A stretch of 64,000 nt of DNA, taken from assembly GCA_015501605.1 (NCBI GenBank), contig JADNRZ010000006.1:248001-312000 (forward strand), given 5' to 3'. The stretch comes from Panaeolus papilionaceus (Eukaryota; Basidiomycota; Agaricomycetes; Agaricales). This document shows, piece by piece, positions 1 through 11,404 of this stretch. The notes beneath the pieces were generated by a model, which worked only from the letters and a program-made list of their open reading frames with translations, was not told where the DNA came from and did not search any database. The position numbers and the translations under genes are program-made. Positions within the stretch are counted from its first letter, which is position 1. Each line of letters begins with the position of its first letter.

Positions 1-1009
1 TCTCTACAAATAAGTGGTCCAGATCGGAAGAAAGTGTCGAATATATTCTATCAATACGCTGCTAAATGTAAATAAGGTAGATTCAGCCACAGTTGAAACA
101 CTGACCCATTGCACGCCATCTACAAAAGCACAACTCTCGGCTTGTGCTTTACGGACGTGATAGAGCAACTGAGTATACTCAGCAGATGCACGACCCAAGT
201 GTTTGGCGCGATTTCCTCGAAGCCTGATTTTTTAATTATATGGCAAACGGCTCAACCCAGACGAAGCTCATACCTGTCATCTGATGCATCTTGCTGAGAT
301 GAGTAGCTCAGGTACCTAGCGTTCTTCTCAATGCTGTCATCTTCTTCGTGATCAGGTAGTTGGATTAACAGAAGTGATTCTAATCTTGTGACGGATTCTG
401 AAATTTTGAGTAAAAGGTGGAGTAATGCCTGGGGAAATGTTGGTAGAGATACCTTGGGACCTTCAAGGGACGTAAAAAATACCTTTGCATCGCGTAGGCG
501 GGATCGTTCCGACAGTTTTGCATGTATGGCATCTTGGATTAGATGGAGTTCTCGTTTCGTTTCCTGTATTACGAGTCGACAACATTTCATAATTGTAAAA
601 CGAAGGTGAGTACCGTAATCTCATTCTTCAGAAAGCCCAGAGGCTGGAGCAACCGTTCCAAGCGGCTGCCCTCATCCTTCAAGTCAGTACTCAAACTGAT
701 GAAGGCCGCATAGTCATCGTTGATCAACTTAATGAGTTCTTCTTTCAATTCTGCGAGATATTGACGTAGTTCCACGCGTAAGTCGTTGAGAGGTGTGTGT
801 GCACGCGATAACAGGAAGACCTCCACATCGAAGACCTCCGCAATTAAATGAGGGTCGTTATGAGATAGAGGAACATGTTGAGGAAGAGAGCCAAATTCTG
901 AGGGTAATTGTGAATGACCGTTCAATTCCCTGGATGCCAATTCATCTGCAAGCCGTTCAAGTTGATAAGGATCTCGGGAAAGAATGAGAGGAGTAGGAGA
1001 TTGTTCCAT
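1..1009 (-). CDS. COG2: COG2, conserved oligomeric Golgi complex subunit 2 (3' part cut by window edge)
   Basis: N-terminal part of Cog2, a lobe A subunit of the COG tether that captures vesicles for retrograde transport within the Golgi. The start at 1009 gives MEQSPTPL and leads into the typical Cog2 N-terminus: a short 'VPLSHNDP' segment, then FDVEVFLLSR and a predicted helical coiled coil (LRQYLAELKEELIKLINDDYA). Exons read as 1009-614, 563-274, 223-106 and 61-1 (continuing outside), with introns of 50, 50 and 44 nt and consistent phase. The last exon carries RIYSTLSSDLDHLF, also typical of the family. It is divergent from the hemerythrin-like gene, with 169 bp between the two starts. Identification rests on remembered family sequence; confidence is high because conservation continues across three introns. 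Confidence 0.85.
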
Positions 1010-1178
1010 TCAAGAATGAGGAAACCCATGCGGCTGTGACATTCAATTCAGCGTTTATATTAGAATATTCCCACCCTTACTGTTTCATTTGGCCCCTGTG
1101 TAAGATGGATAACTTCAGATTATATCAAATCCTTTCCTTCAGACGAAATCAGCACCTGTACCAAGTTAGAGCGACGCA
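1010..1178. promoter_or_regulatory. shared intergenic promoter, COG2 / hemerythrin-like gene
   Basis: The 169 bp between two divergent start codons must hold both promoters and both 5' leaders. No clear TATA box was recognised. The function is inferred from geometry alone. Confidence 0.4.
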
Positions 1179-2025
1179 ATGTCTGGAATTCATCCAAGAG
1201 ATCAGCGACAATGGAATAGGGTATGCTGCTTGTTGATGAATCGAAGGGTATATCACTTTCCGATGCTTTCTCATTAGATGGCTGACAAGATGAGCATGTT
1301 TCATAACATGTTTAAAGAAGAATGTGCGCTTTCTATTCAATTATTCTTTGTTATTCAATCTGATGGATTTTGTGTGGATTTCTAGTCAACCAGTTATACA
1401 AGGCAAGTAGAACATCATGAATGATGAATCGTAAATATCGACCAGTTAACCCGAGAGTAGCTCGCAGACGGTTCGTATAAAAACTATGGCCATACACTAT
1501 CGGATTACCTGCAACTTGCACAAGGCTTTAATCACCGTATGTCATATGTCTCACGTACCTTGCGCAATGCACTCAACGTTATAGTAGACCTCACTTTACA
1601 CCATACCCTGGAAGAGCGCTATATATTTCCTTCGCTTGGCAAGTACCTACCACAATTCTCTCAAGCCGCCAACGGGGCACACCTTCAATCACACCACAAT
1701 ATTCATGAGGGTGAGTGGCTGCCTCTGCCACACAAGACTTCAAGCCTCACACTTGATGGAACAGGCTTAGACAATCTTGACGCACTGGTGAAAAAATGGG
1801 TCAAAGAACCGACAAGCTATTCACCCATTGAAATGAAGAGTTGTTTGGACGGCTTTCGAGAAGCGTTGTTCCATCACCTGGATGAAGAGGTATGTGCATT
1901 GTGCATGGTCGCGAACACAGTCATCTTGCCCTTGTTTATTGCGTCGTCCTCAGGTTCGTGACCTTCAGGGAGAAAATCTTATGAAATACATGACCTTGGA
2001 GGAAGTCAACCGCATTGCGATGTAA
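1179..2025 (+). CDS. hemerythrin-like (HHE cation-binding) domain protein
   Basis: A 184-residue protein of the hemerythrin/HHE family, four-helix bundles that bind a di-iron centre; cellular role unknown. Six exons: 1179-1220, 1278-1323, 1386-1402, 1461-1536, 1588-1889, 1954-2025; the total is 555 nt and in frame. The spliced protein starts MSGIHPRDQRQWNRMADKM and continues with FHNMFKEEFNQLYKLADGS, the usual N-terminal pattern of fungal members. Candidate metal ligands are in HHLTLHHTLEERYIFP, in LQSHHNIHE and in LFHHLDEE. Exon 3 is only 17 nt long and intron 3 starts with GC instead of GT (GCAAGT). The start was chosen because it is the ATG that lets all six exons join in frame. Confidence 0.85.
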
Positions 2026-2118
2026 AGCTCTCAAAAAGGCATGCAAGGTCTTGAGAGGTAGAATGGAAATTGCGCTAGAGGGATAGTAAATATATAATAT
2101 ACAATAACATACAAAACG

Positions 2119-2840
2119 TCATAGTTCCTCAATGATGGTAATTTTGGCAGTATCGACCGACACAACAGGAGCCTGTGGGGTTGGTGCAGACTCATAAGAT
2201 TGAAAGAAACTATTTTGGTGCGACACTTCATCTGCGGAGTCTTCGTCTTCGTCACCCGACTCATCGGCGGCAGGTCTTTTAAATACAAGTTCGGTCCCAT
2301 TGACGAGCCTCCTTTTTTTTAATGGGGAGTCAGTCGATTGAGGCTCACCATCTGCCCGGGACATTGACGCTGACGGCTCTGCACTACCTGATTTCGCTTT
2401 CGAACGCTCTTTCTTCTTGAGACGCTTAGCTCTATTCTTCGCCGTTTTAGCATTTGCAGTCTCCTCGGCCTCTCTCCGTCTCATTTCGAACTCTGCTCCC
2501 TCTGTTTCCTGAATATATGTGAGGCGCAATACCTTTTGATAAGAACTGAAAAACACACCTTTCGCGTTTCTTCCTCCAAAAGCTTCAGCCGTTCATACTC
2601 TCGTCTGCGACTAGCTTTATAAACATGAAATTCTCCACTTCCGGCGCCGGCACTGGAGCCTTGAACATTCTTCATCATTTCGCGAGCGGGTCGAATGGTT
2701 TTCTCTTTCGGAGGAGGAGGAATGTAGGCTGGTTTTTGGGGGTCTTTGAGCAGCTTGTCCAGTTGGGAGCGTTGCTTCTCGACAGCAGTAAGTGCGTGTC
2801 TATTCACGGGTGTGGAGCCAGATGGTGTTGAACTGGACAT
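2119..2840 (-). CDS. PRKRIP1-like / DUF1168 protein
   Basis: Homolog of PRKR-interacting protein 1, known as a component of late (C complex) spliceosomes in humans. Two exons, 2840-2559 and 2508-2119, with a 50-nt intron, giving 223 residues. Family hallmarks are the short conserved block MMKNVQGSSAGAGSGEFHVY at about residues 54-73, followed by a charged helix (RRREYERLKLLEEE) and a long basic coiled coil rich in K/R/E (AKNRAKRLKKKERSKAK). The last third is acidic and serine-rich and looks disordered. The helical DUF1168 core is complete. The gene is convergent with the upstream hemerythrin-like gene and divergent from RMT2, with only 156 bp between the two starts. Confidence 0.85.
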
Positions 2841-2996
2841 TGTAAGGGTGTTGATCTTGTCGTCGATGTCGTTTGCAGCACTGAACGATAGCCTGCAATT
2901 GAACTAAACTGGCATTACGTAAATACTTCTCACGCCGTCTAAAGACAATTAAGATTTCAAATTTCGAGCAACCCTTATCGCAAACATTTTGGCCAG
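2841..2996. promoter_or_regulatory. shared intergenic promoter, PRKRIP1-like / RMT2
   Basis: 156 bp between divergent start codons. No named motif was recognised; assigned by position. Confidence 0.4.
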
Positions 2997-4343
2997 ATGG
3001 ACACCGACAATCTAGATATCGACTATGATGGGGTCGCCGCACAACTGGGAGATGAACTTATTGAAAAAATATTTCAAAACGAGCCCCTTGCCTCTATATC
3101 GGTATTTCTGGATGAAGGTGCTCCCGTCTGGTACCAAAACCTTGCCGAAGGTATATCTCCTCTACACGCAGCGGCTTACATGCAAAACCTGCCAGTAGTC
3201 AAGCTACTACTGGAAAAGGGTGCGGTATGGAATGCGGGTAAGCGATGGTTCTTACTTTGCATAAAATTGCTCACACTGCAACAGTCGATTATCTGAAAAA
3301 TACGGCTGGGGATATCGCCCTGTCATTCAACCACACAGAAATTTATAACCTTATCAGGGACACTGGGATTCGGTCAGGTAGGTGCCCGGTAAGCACACAC
3401 ACAGACATAGTATTGATCGTCTGTTCATACAATTAATCTCATTAGAACTGCTCCTCGGCATGCTAGGTTCGCGTTCACAGAACGCATCCAGTTTAATCCT
3501 TCAGGAAATCGACCCATCGGCAACAGGCGCATCAGACGCGTTTCTTTCCTCCAAGTTAAATTATACTTCTGATGAATTCGGTCAAGCAATTTGCACCGTG
3601 CAAGTGGGGTCAGAGTCGATAGGTGTTATGATGGGTTGGGAGAGGCCTATAATGCAAGAGACTGTCTCCCTTCTTTGCGGGAATCACCCCAAAGCATCTA
3701 GTCTTCGCGTCTTGAATGTTGGGTTTGGACTCGGTATAGTAAATACGTCTCTCCCTTTTTTTCTATATGAAAGGCGCTCACGACTTGTTCAAGATCGACG
3801 AGTTGTTCCAGTCCCTCCCCACTCAACCGCTTGAGCATGTCATAATCGAGGCGCACCCCGACGTGTTGGCGTACATGCGACGGAATGGCTGGTATGGAAA
3901 GGCTGGCGTGAAAATTCTTCAGGGTCGCTGGCAGGACTTTGTCGACTCACCACAACTCCTGAGCGGTGGAGGGTTCGATGTGGTTTATACCGATACTTTC
4001 TCCGAAAATTACAGCGATCTCAGACAATTTTTCGAATCATGTCCAAACTTATTGGCTGACTCACACTCTGTCTTGGGCTTCTTCAACGGGCTTGGTGCAA
4101 CCAGTTGCGTATCGCTTGTGGCTGAAAAAGTATACATATTAATGTTTTACAGATGCGCTCTTTTATGACGTCTACACGCACGTATCTGAGCTCGATTTGG
4201 AACGGGTAGGAATGAGTACTTCCTGGACTGACGTCGATGTTTTACCTGGAGGCAAGCATTCCGTTCGTTGGGCTGACAGCCGTGACTATTTCTCGTTGCC
4301 TATCTATCGTTTACCTATCTGTAAGAAGAAATGTGTAGAATAA
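2997..4343 (+). CDS. RMT2: RMT2, arginine N5-methyltransferase with ankyrin repeats
   Basis: Type IV arginine methyltransferase; in yeast Rmt2 methylates the delta nitrogen of an arginine in ribosomal protein Rpl12 using S-adenosylmethionine. Five exons, 2997-3237, 3285-3377, 3446-3733, 3774-4103 and 4153-4343, give 380 residues. The N-terminal third is an ankyrin region (ISPLHAAAYMQNLPVVKLLL). The C-terminal part is the methyltransferase domain: VGFGLG (SAM-binding glycine loop), HVIIEAHPDVLAYM, YGKAGVKILQGRWQD, FDVVYTDTFSE and a GFFNGLGATN-FYDVY block. Intron 3 is just 40 nt and intron 4 uses a weak donor (GTTGCG); both were chosen because they restore the conserved protein in frame. Confidence 0.9.
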
Positions 4344-4798
4344 AAACAGTGCCCGTAGCAAGTTGGGTCCGCGTTTGATGCTCATGGCTGGAAACAGTAT
4401 ACTTGTGTTTTTGGGCATCAAAAGCAGACTTTTGAACATTGTTAGCGCTCGCGATGCATTGTCAGATCGTTGCTAAGTTCGACTAAACTAATGGATTCCA
4501 ACCATGCAGAAACGACCCACTTCTCCCGAGTTTAACACACGACTGGTCTTTGATTCCGTCGTCACTCCTTTAAGAATCGACCAGCATACTTAGCAGAAAG
4601 ATGAGAATCTGCATCTGACAAGGAAATATATAGCGTGCGAAGATGACAACAAAATCTCGTGGGCGTCACTATTAATTACTAGGCGTCACTGCTTTCGTAC
4701 TTGTTCACTCGCCTCAATACTCTTTTTTACACTCCCCAACACACTCAGCACAGTGTCGCGTCTGACCTGCCACTCATTTCAAACGGTGTCATTGCAGG
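4344..4798. other. intergenic, RMT2 to BET5
   Basis: 455 bp between the RMT2 stop and the BET5 start on the same strand. It should hold the RMT2 3' end and BET5 promoter. No ORF, repeat or RNA gene was recognised. Confidence 0.5.
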
Positions 4799-5536
4799 AT
4801 GACGATATACAGCTTGTATATCTATGATAGGTATCTTATCTTGTTGCGTCTTGTAGCTCTCAAAGATAGAACAGCTTTCTTCCAGACACTGTACCTGTGT
4901 TTACTACCAAGATTGGCACAGAGCTAAAAGGCCGAAACCTGCCGCCCCAGGGGGAACCTTACCTGCAGTATCACAGTCAGTAGCTCCAACATCAGTCAAC
5001 CAGGTCGACAGCACCAGCAATATCTCTGCTTTCAGTAGCCCTCGGAACACACTGTCATCGAGTACTGGTATCGTGGTGGCTGTGAACGAAAAACCACAAC
5101 CTAGCGCACAAGTACCATCCACGAATAGCGACACTGGACTACCTTTTGATGAGGAAGCCAAGCTTGTATACGGTGTGGTCATATCCCTTCGAAATATGGT
5201 TAAAAAGTTGTCCACTAGGTGCATGCAGCCCTTTCTTACGTGGTCTTCGCCTTGTTGACTCGATTACGCAGAGATGAGCAGTTCGTCAATTACCGAACGT
5301 CATCGTACAAGCTACATCTTTTTGAAACAATTTCAGGTTATAAGTTTGTGATGCTCAGCGATCCAAAAGCAGACTCCTTGAGGTTCGTCTTACGACAAAT
5401 ATACGTTGGACCTTTCCTAGAATATGTCGTCCGCAACCCATTAGTGAAAATGGATTCAAAAGAGCAGGGTATCGATAACGAGTATTTCCGAGCAAGTGTT
5501 GATCGTCTCATCCGTGGTCTATCTGTCTTTTCCTAG
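4799..5536 (+). CDS. BET5: BET5/TRAPPC1, TRAPP complex subunit
   Basis: Core small subunit of the TRAPP complexes, which act as exchange factor for the Rab GTPase Ypt1 in ER-Golgi and autophagy traffic. Three exons, 4799-4830, 4886-5218 and 5272-5536, give 209 residues. The longin-like fold is seen as MTIYSLYIYDRHCTCVYY at the N-terminus, then LVYGVVISLRNMVKKLST, YRTSSYKLHLFET and IYVGPFLEYVVRNPL. Between the first strand and the helix (residues ~27-95) sits a proline/serine/threonine-rich insertion that makes the protein longer than the ~145-160 residues usual in the family; a variable insertion at this place is normal for TRAPPC1. Confidence 0.9.
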
Positions 5537-5728
5537 TGTATATGTATATATATCTGGTATTTCCACTCTTTTTACTCCCTGTCAAGCCCTATATTATGAA
5601 AGTATACCTATACCATTAACATTTATAAACATATCAACGTGAGAGGAATCAATAATGTATACAATATACACAGCCAGAATATGATTAGATATGTCTCAAC
5701 CTGGGTAACAGGTAACCCAAGCAAAACA

Positions 5729-8700
5729 CTAATCTTTGCTTTGCTGCTCCTTCTCTAGCTGCTGCCGGAGAACGTTCATCAAAGAAGTCTTGATAACCCT
5801 CTCAGATTCTCCCTCCCCTCTTTCATCTCCATCCCCAGCGACAGCTTCGTCTAAGGCGAGCTTCGTTTGTCCTAGTTTCAGTATATCCTCCTCTATAGTG
5901 CCCCTCGAGATTAGTTTTACCACTTCAACATCACGTTTTTGACCAATGCGATAGGCGCGGTCTTGAGCCTGGCGGTCATTATGGGGATTGAAATCGTGAT
6001 CAAACCTGTGCGTCCGAGTCAGCAGAGCTCTTGATAAAAGATGCAACACTAACATGATAACGACTGAAGCCGCGGTAAGGTTGATGCCCATGCCTAGGTC
6101 ACCAAGATGGTATATTAGCGTGAGGGTTCAAGCATACATGGGATGCGCATACCTCCTGCTTTCGTGGATAGGAGAAATATTGGAATGGTCTGATCCTCTG
6201 TAAATTCATCCACCAGCGTCTGTCGAACGTCTACAGGAGTGCTACCTGTCAAGATCAGAAACCTCTTCTGCTTTATATTGAAGATGGCTTGAAGAATGTC
6301 CAACACCTGCGTGAACTGAGGAGCGGTCTGTAAGATCTCAAGATCACGGCAACGACATTGTTAAAGTACCTGAGAGAAGATCAGAACTTTCCGTTGTTGT
6401 CGATCGTATTCCTCCAGGAGTTTCAGTAAGACTTGGACCTTCCCTGCGTCGAGATAGCAACCTTCGTCTTGAAGGAATTTGCGGGTAGACTATATAAAAC
6501 TGTCAAGATCCTAGAAAAGACAATCGTTGAACAGCTTCTTACCTTGTAGGTTGCACAGAATACCTGAAGCTCTGCATCAGTCATGACAGACATGTCTTCT
6601 TTCACAATATCGAAAAGTGCGCCCCTTTTTTTGAAGTCAGGTTCCTTCAATAGCTGAAGTGTAATTTTTGAGAGGGTGTCGTCCGAAAATCGATTTCGGA
6701 AGAGCATTGGGTGAGATGCCGCCTTTCGAAGATCCATGAGGACGTTGGAGCTGTTTTCGGTGAAGGTCTTGTCTTTGGAACGTCCGTTCGGTCCCGCTTT
6801 CTTTTTGCCTTTGCCATTTTCCTGCTTATTTTCGTCCGTGGTGTCCAAGATCGTTTTTCGGGATCGCTGGAGGGTCGTTCGATAGAGTGAAGCTTGAAGA
6901 TCGGTCATATCACACCACTCAATACGCTCAGTTTTGGTGGGCAGCTCTTTCAATACCTGTCAAACATGTACAAGTTAGCTCAATTACCGTATGACGCATA
7001 TAATCTGGATGATACCTGGTCCTTGCGCCGCCTCAAAACGAAAGGTGTCATCATTTTCTTTGCCCGGGAAATGCGCTCCTGAGATAGTAAGTTGGTGGCG
7101 GTGTCCCCTTTGACCTTGAAGATAGTTCGCAGACTTTCAATGGAACCCGCAAACTTGTCTGGCAGGATGAAATTTAGAAGTGACTAAAACGACCATCAGC
7201 TGATTGTTGAGCCAGAGTCAATGGTTACCAACCACAAGTTCCTGAAGATTGTTTTGCAGAGGGGTTCCAGTGAGCAGCAGCCTCCATTTGGATCCATACT
7301 TCAACAGAGATTGGTAGCGTTGTGATTGGAAGTTCTTCAGGACATGACCTTCATCGTAAATACAACACTGCATATAATTATATCAGCTGGTGGAATGGCA
7401 ATTGGTTGGCAAATACGGACATCCCAGTTTATTCGACGGAAAAATTTGCGATCTTTGTCGTCGCCTTGAGCAAGGTTGTACGTTGTGATTAACACTTCCC
7501 AACCATCGTTATTTCGACTTTGACACATCTGAGTGTCGAGTAAGGTTTGTCGCAGAACAGGCCGTTCGTTTTTATCGGCGTAATATGTTTGAACAGCAAT
7601 TGATGGGGCAAACCGGGAAAATTCTCGACACCAATTTTCTAATGTGGATGATCTACAAAGAAAATGGTGAATTTCTGAAGATTCGTTCAAGTGAATTACT
7701 AACGGCACCACCACGAGATGAGGCCCTCTGATGCCCTGTTCTTTGAGGGCGGCAAGGAAACTTATCACCTGCACTGTCTTTCCGAGACCTAGATGCTGTA
7801 AGACGCGTTTTTCACACTCATGCAAGTTCGATTGGCACGCACCCATTTCGTCCGCAAGAATACAGCTTAATTGACGGCCATACAGTAAATTGAGCCAGTT
7901 CACACCAAGTAATTGGTAATCTTTCAAAAAAACAGTATCTGCAAGAAGTTTGGGTTGGGATGTTAAATAATCCCTGGGTTTCTTCTTTTCAGATGGAAGA
8001 GAAAGTAAAGAAAGGGATCCGTCTTCACCGCCGTCCCGGGTCCGTTTGTCAGATGTCCAGGACGAAATTACAGAACGAATTTTCTGGCCGATTTCTTCAC
8101 ATTCTGCCAGGACACGATCCACTGACCCGTATCCCTTCAAAATGTTCACACATTCGTCAAACATTCGCGTACTGATGGCATTTGGTCCTGACTTCTTCTT
8201 TCCTTGACCGAGCCTTTCTCGTAGCTGCTCTACAGAACTGAATGGTCGGAGCCCTACAATGAAGCTGGCTTGCTCCGTGGTGCAACCTTTGTTGGATTAA
8301 CAAACGTTAAATATTCAGGTCATGTATTATCGAAGAATGGCATACCTGTCAACTCTCGAAGCGCATCCCCGTCTGACTTGTTGAAATAATCCAACGCCTT
8401 CATCTCATGAACATTCTCAACAATAACAGGCATTGAGCCATCGATACTAGAATCGTCATCTTCTGATTCGGATTGAATCACTAATTTCTTGGTTTTGGTG
8501 CGTGAAGGCTTGACTATTGGCGTCGTGGGTGATAGAGGAGACGCAAGAATTCTCTGACTCGCATGCGAGGCTACTGGGGTCAACTGCTGGGCTTCAAGAT
8601 TCGACCGGTTGGCATAGATCATGGAAAGTTTTCCTTTGGCCTTTGTAGCCTCTCGCAGAGCTTTTGATGCTTCGTCGATCTCTTTCACCCGTCCCGACCC

Positions 8701-9471
8701 TTCTTTGTCGACTGAAGGTGAAGTTTGAGGCGACCATGAACTATCTGCCATCAACGCGGTCGCCTTGTTCACATCCCCTCCTGCCTGGTTCCATGCAGCT
8801 AACGTTCGTGATGGTGGCTCCATAGGATGAGTCATCTTAAAGGCTATAAACCTTTGGTCAGGTTGCTCGTTCGTCATTCGAACTTCGATGGCAGGGCTCT
8901 TTCTGGTTCGACGCAAACGGGTCGAAGTAGAGGCGACATTTGACGATAAATCAGGAAGATAATCATCAGAAGACGTTGACATTTCATCGACAGATGTTCT
9001 GTGCGTCCGATGGTGCTGGCCAACGCGGAGTAATTCAGGGGATTCCGGGGCTATATCCCTCACTGGTGTCCCCATGTTCACTCTTTTGCGGGGTGGCTCG
9101 TCGTCTGGTCTAGAATTCGAGTCATAATCGCGATTTCGACGAAGAGAGTTTGAAGAAGAAGAGCCATGGCGAGATAGGAAATTAGTGGGTGCCGTTAAAG
9201 GATCGTATCCAAAAGCAGGTGTTGTCCTGACTGAGGAATTCGCGACCATTGAACGAGATGAAGACGCCACGTCAGAGGTCTTCGGGATATAGTTTGCAGA
9301 GGTTGGAATGGAAGTAAAATCGTCTTCACCAGATAACGGACTGGAATTTGGAGCTAGGACAGTACCAAGCGAGGAGGACGAGGCTGTAAAGAAGCGAGAC
9401 GACATGGTGGCATCTCTTGATTGAGACGGTGGCAAGGAGAAACTGGGTTGTGAAGGAGGGTTCGTTGCCAT
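5729..9471 (-). CDS. Fun30/SMARCAD1-type SNF2 chromatin remodelling ATPase
   Basis: SNF2-family ATPase of the Fun30/SMARCAD1/Etl1 group, which slides and exchanges nucleosomes and supports heterochromatin and DNA-end resection. Exon 1 (9471 to ~8330) encodes a ~380-residue disordered S/P-rich N-terminus that includes a CUE-like helical segment (FKMTHPMEP...[17 protein letters not shown]). ATPase motifs follow in order: [13 protein letters not shown], Walker A DEMGLGKT (split by an intron near 7846), LEVLIT-type block [11 protein letters not shown], Walker [20 protein letters not shown], then helicase C motifs [17 protein letters not shown] and [19 protein letters not shown]. About ten introns of ~50-60 nt; exact junctions were checked only for some. 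The C-terminus ends shortly after the helicase lobe, as in Fun30. Confidence 0.9.
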
Positions 9472-10186
9472 TATGTGTAGGGAGGTGGATGAAGATGAAG
9501 CTGTAGTGCGCGACTTCTTGGTAAATCTGAGCTGTTCAAGTACAATTTTCTAGTATAAAATGTCAGCAACTGACAGAGACAGAAACGAAGTCGTACAATG
9601 GCGCACCTTGTTTCGAGACTTAGAATCTGCTGCTGAGATCATGTCATAGATATTAGGGCGTTAAAATTCAAAGGCGAAGGTATAAAGACAAGAGATGATG
9701 TCGCTATTAATGTTGACGCTGTGTCTAGTTTATACGTCCAGGCAACTTGAGGTCGTCTGGTATGAGCCCGTTGGCGGAGAATCAATTAAAGTCACGCGCC
9801 TTTTTATCAAGTACCATTGGTAACATTGTTCAAGTTTGTTCATTATTCTTATAATTATTTTACATTATCCACGATATTAGACCCAGACAATAAACTTATA
9901 TTTTAAATGTCATTGTCAGTATGTAGTAGAAGCATTTTTAAAGTGATCCTAATATAACAATTTAATAAAATGACTGTTGCAATTCGACTGTGACATGAGC
10001 ACGTGACCATTCGTGTCATTTCACTATCGTCAAACTCAAATGTGACGACGATGTCAGAGAGGCACTGCAGTGGTGTCAGCGTCTCTTGAACTGTGCAATT
10101 GAGCTGCGGGTAGCTCTTCAACCCTTTGCTTAAAACCCTGTATCCCTACGATCTATTATCTATCTATTATCCCTCAAACCTTACTC
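9472..10186. promoter_or_regulatory. divergent promoter region, Fun30 / mitochondrial carrier
   Basis: 715 bp between two divergent starts without a supported ORF. It holds a CACGTG box (10000-10005, in the context GCACGTGAC) and an AT-rich stretch around 9840-9970. A pyrimidine-rich run (10150-10180) sits just before the carrier start, as is common at fungal transcription starts. Confidence 0.45.
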
Positions 10187-11404
10187 ATGGCTGCAGCTCC
10201 TTCCTTCTTCGTTTTGTTAGGGGCGCTGCTTGTCAGCCTCGGCATATTCGTGCCTTTGACTGGTGTACTAGTCAGGTTCCGAGCTAACTACAATCCAAAA
10301 GGGTTACAACTCGACTCTGAGGGGGGTGCAACTCCACACACAGGCCCAGTTATCAAGTCATATTTCGCCATGTTCGCCCGTGTACGTCGACTTGAGGTGA
10401 GCATTCCGCAGTGCTTGAGTCTACTTTCCAAGAGGCTTAATTTCTACAGGGTTGGTCAGGTCTTTACAAAGGACTTAGTACGTCTTTTTCCCTCCTTATT
10501 TGTGACTCCTCTCTAAAGTACCTTAGTGCCCACGGCAATCAGCACATTGTTTGTCAGTATCATGATTCTGTTCTTTTTCGACACGGACCAGCCCCGTCAC
10601 GGTCGATATCGAGCACCCACTGTTGGAGTCCTTGTAAGTTTCCGTATGCATGGGTATACTGAACGTAAACTTACGAAGTGTGCAGGGTACTCTGTTCTAC
10701 AGCATGTGCATGTTGGTCGTATCATTGCCGACAGCCATCCTTACATATCGGTAAGTTATCGCTACCTCTTCAAATATACCAAATAGTCATTTCTGTGTCA
10801 AGATCTATTACTACTCCCCACAAGCTATCATACTTCAACCTCCCTGCTGCGCTGCGGGTTTTACTGACTCCCACCGAACGGAAAAGGCCTTGGATATTAT
10901 ACATGACACCAGGGCTTCTGGCGTCGGAACTCGTTCACATATGCCTGGTAGTACTATTCCTTGGGCCTCTTCGTCGCTTTTTGGTGCCCGAATTATCTGA
11001 CCCTACTTCCGGGCCGAAGAATATTTCTCTTCTGAAATTGGTGATTTATATGATCTTTGTTTGTATCACAGTTGTGATCCTTGCACCCTTGGAGGTCATT
11101 GCCACTAGATTAGCTATTCAACGCAACCACTCTTCTACCGGACAAGATGTGGAGGGAGATTCTAGTGACGAATCCTTGGAATATTCTTCTCCTGACGAGG
11201 ATGTGATAGGGTATGTGCATTGTATTGAACCTTAATTACAATCAGAGCTCACAAATACACCTTTATAGTCTGCGTCATGAAGGAGACCCTTACATCGGAC
11301 TCACCGATTGTGCTAAACGGATCATTGACGAAGAGGGCATAGCAGCCCTTTACCGCGCGTGGTGGATCACACTGCTTGGAGGCCTTGGTAGTACCTTCGC
11401 TTAA
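10187..11404 (+). CDS. divergent mitochondrial carrier-like membrane protein
   Basis: 317-residue multi-pass protein with the layout of the SLC25 carriers. Six exons: 10187-10396, 10450-10477 (28 nt), 10527-10633, 10686-10750, 10803-11210, 11269-11404. Visible pieces are an N-terminal membrane helix with GVLVRFRANYNP, a matrix-like WSGLYKGLMPTA segment, several hydrophobic helices, and a late LAPLEVIATRL motif followed by a loop and DEEGIAALYRAWW. The first repeat lacks the acidic residue of the PX[DE]XX[KR] signature, and the later one has A in the last motif position (PLEVIA), so the salt-bridge network is degenerate. Substrate unknown. An acidic serine-rich loop (DVEGDSSDESLEYSSPDED) precedes the final repeat. 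It may be an orphan outer-membrane type carrier. Confidence 0.7.

Noticed and set aside
1149..1340. Minus-strand open frame with apparent splice signals upstream of COG2, first read as another COG2 exon
   Set aside because: It overlaps exons 1-2 of the hemerythrin-like gene on the other strand, whose six exons join in frame to a recognised family.
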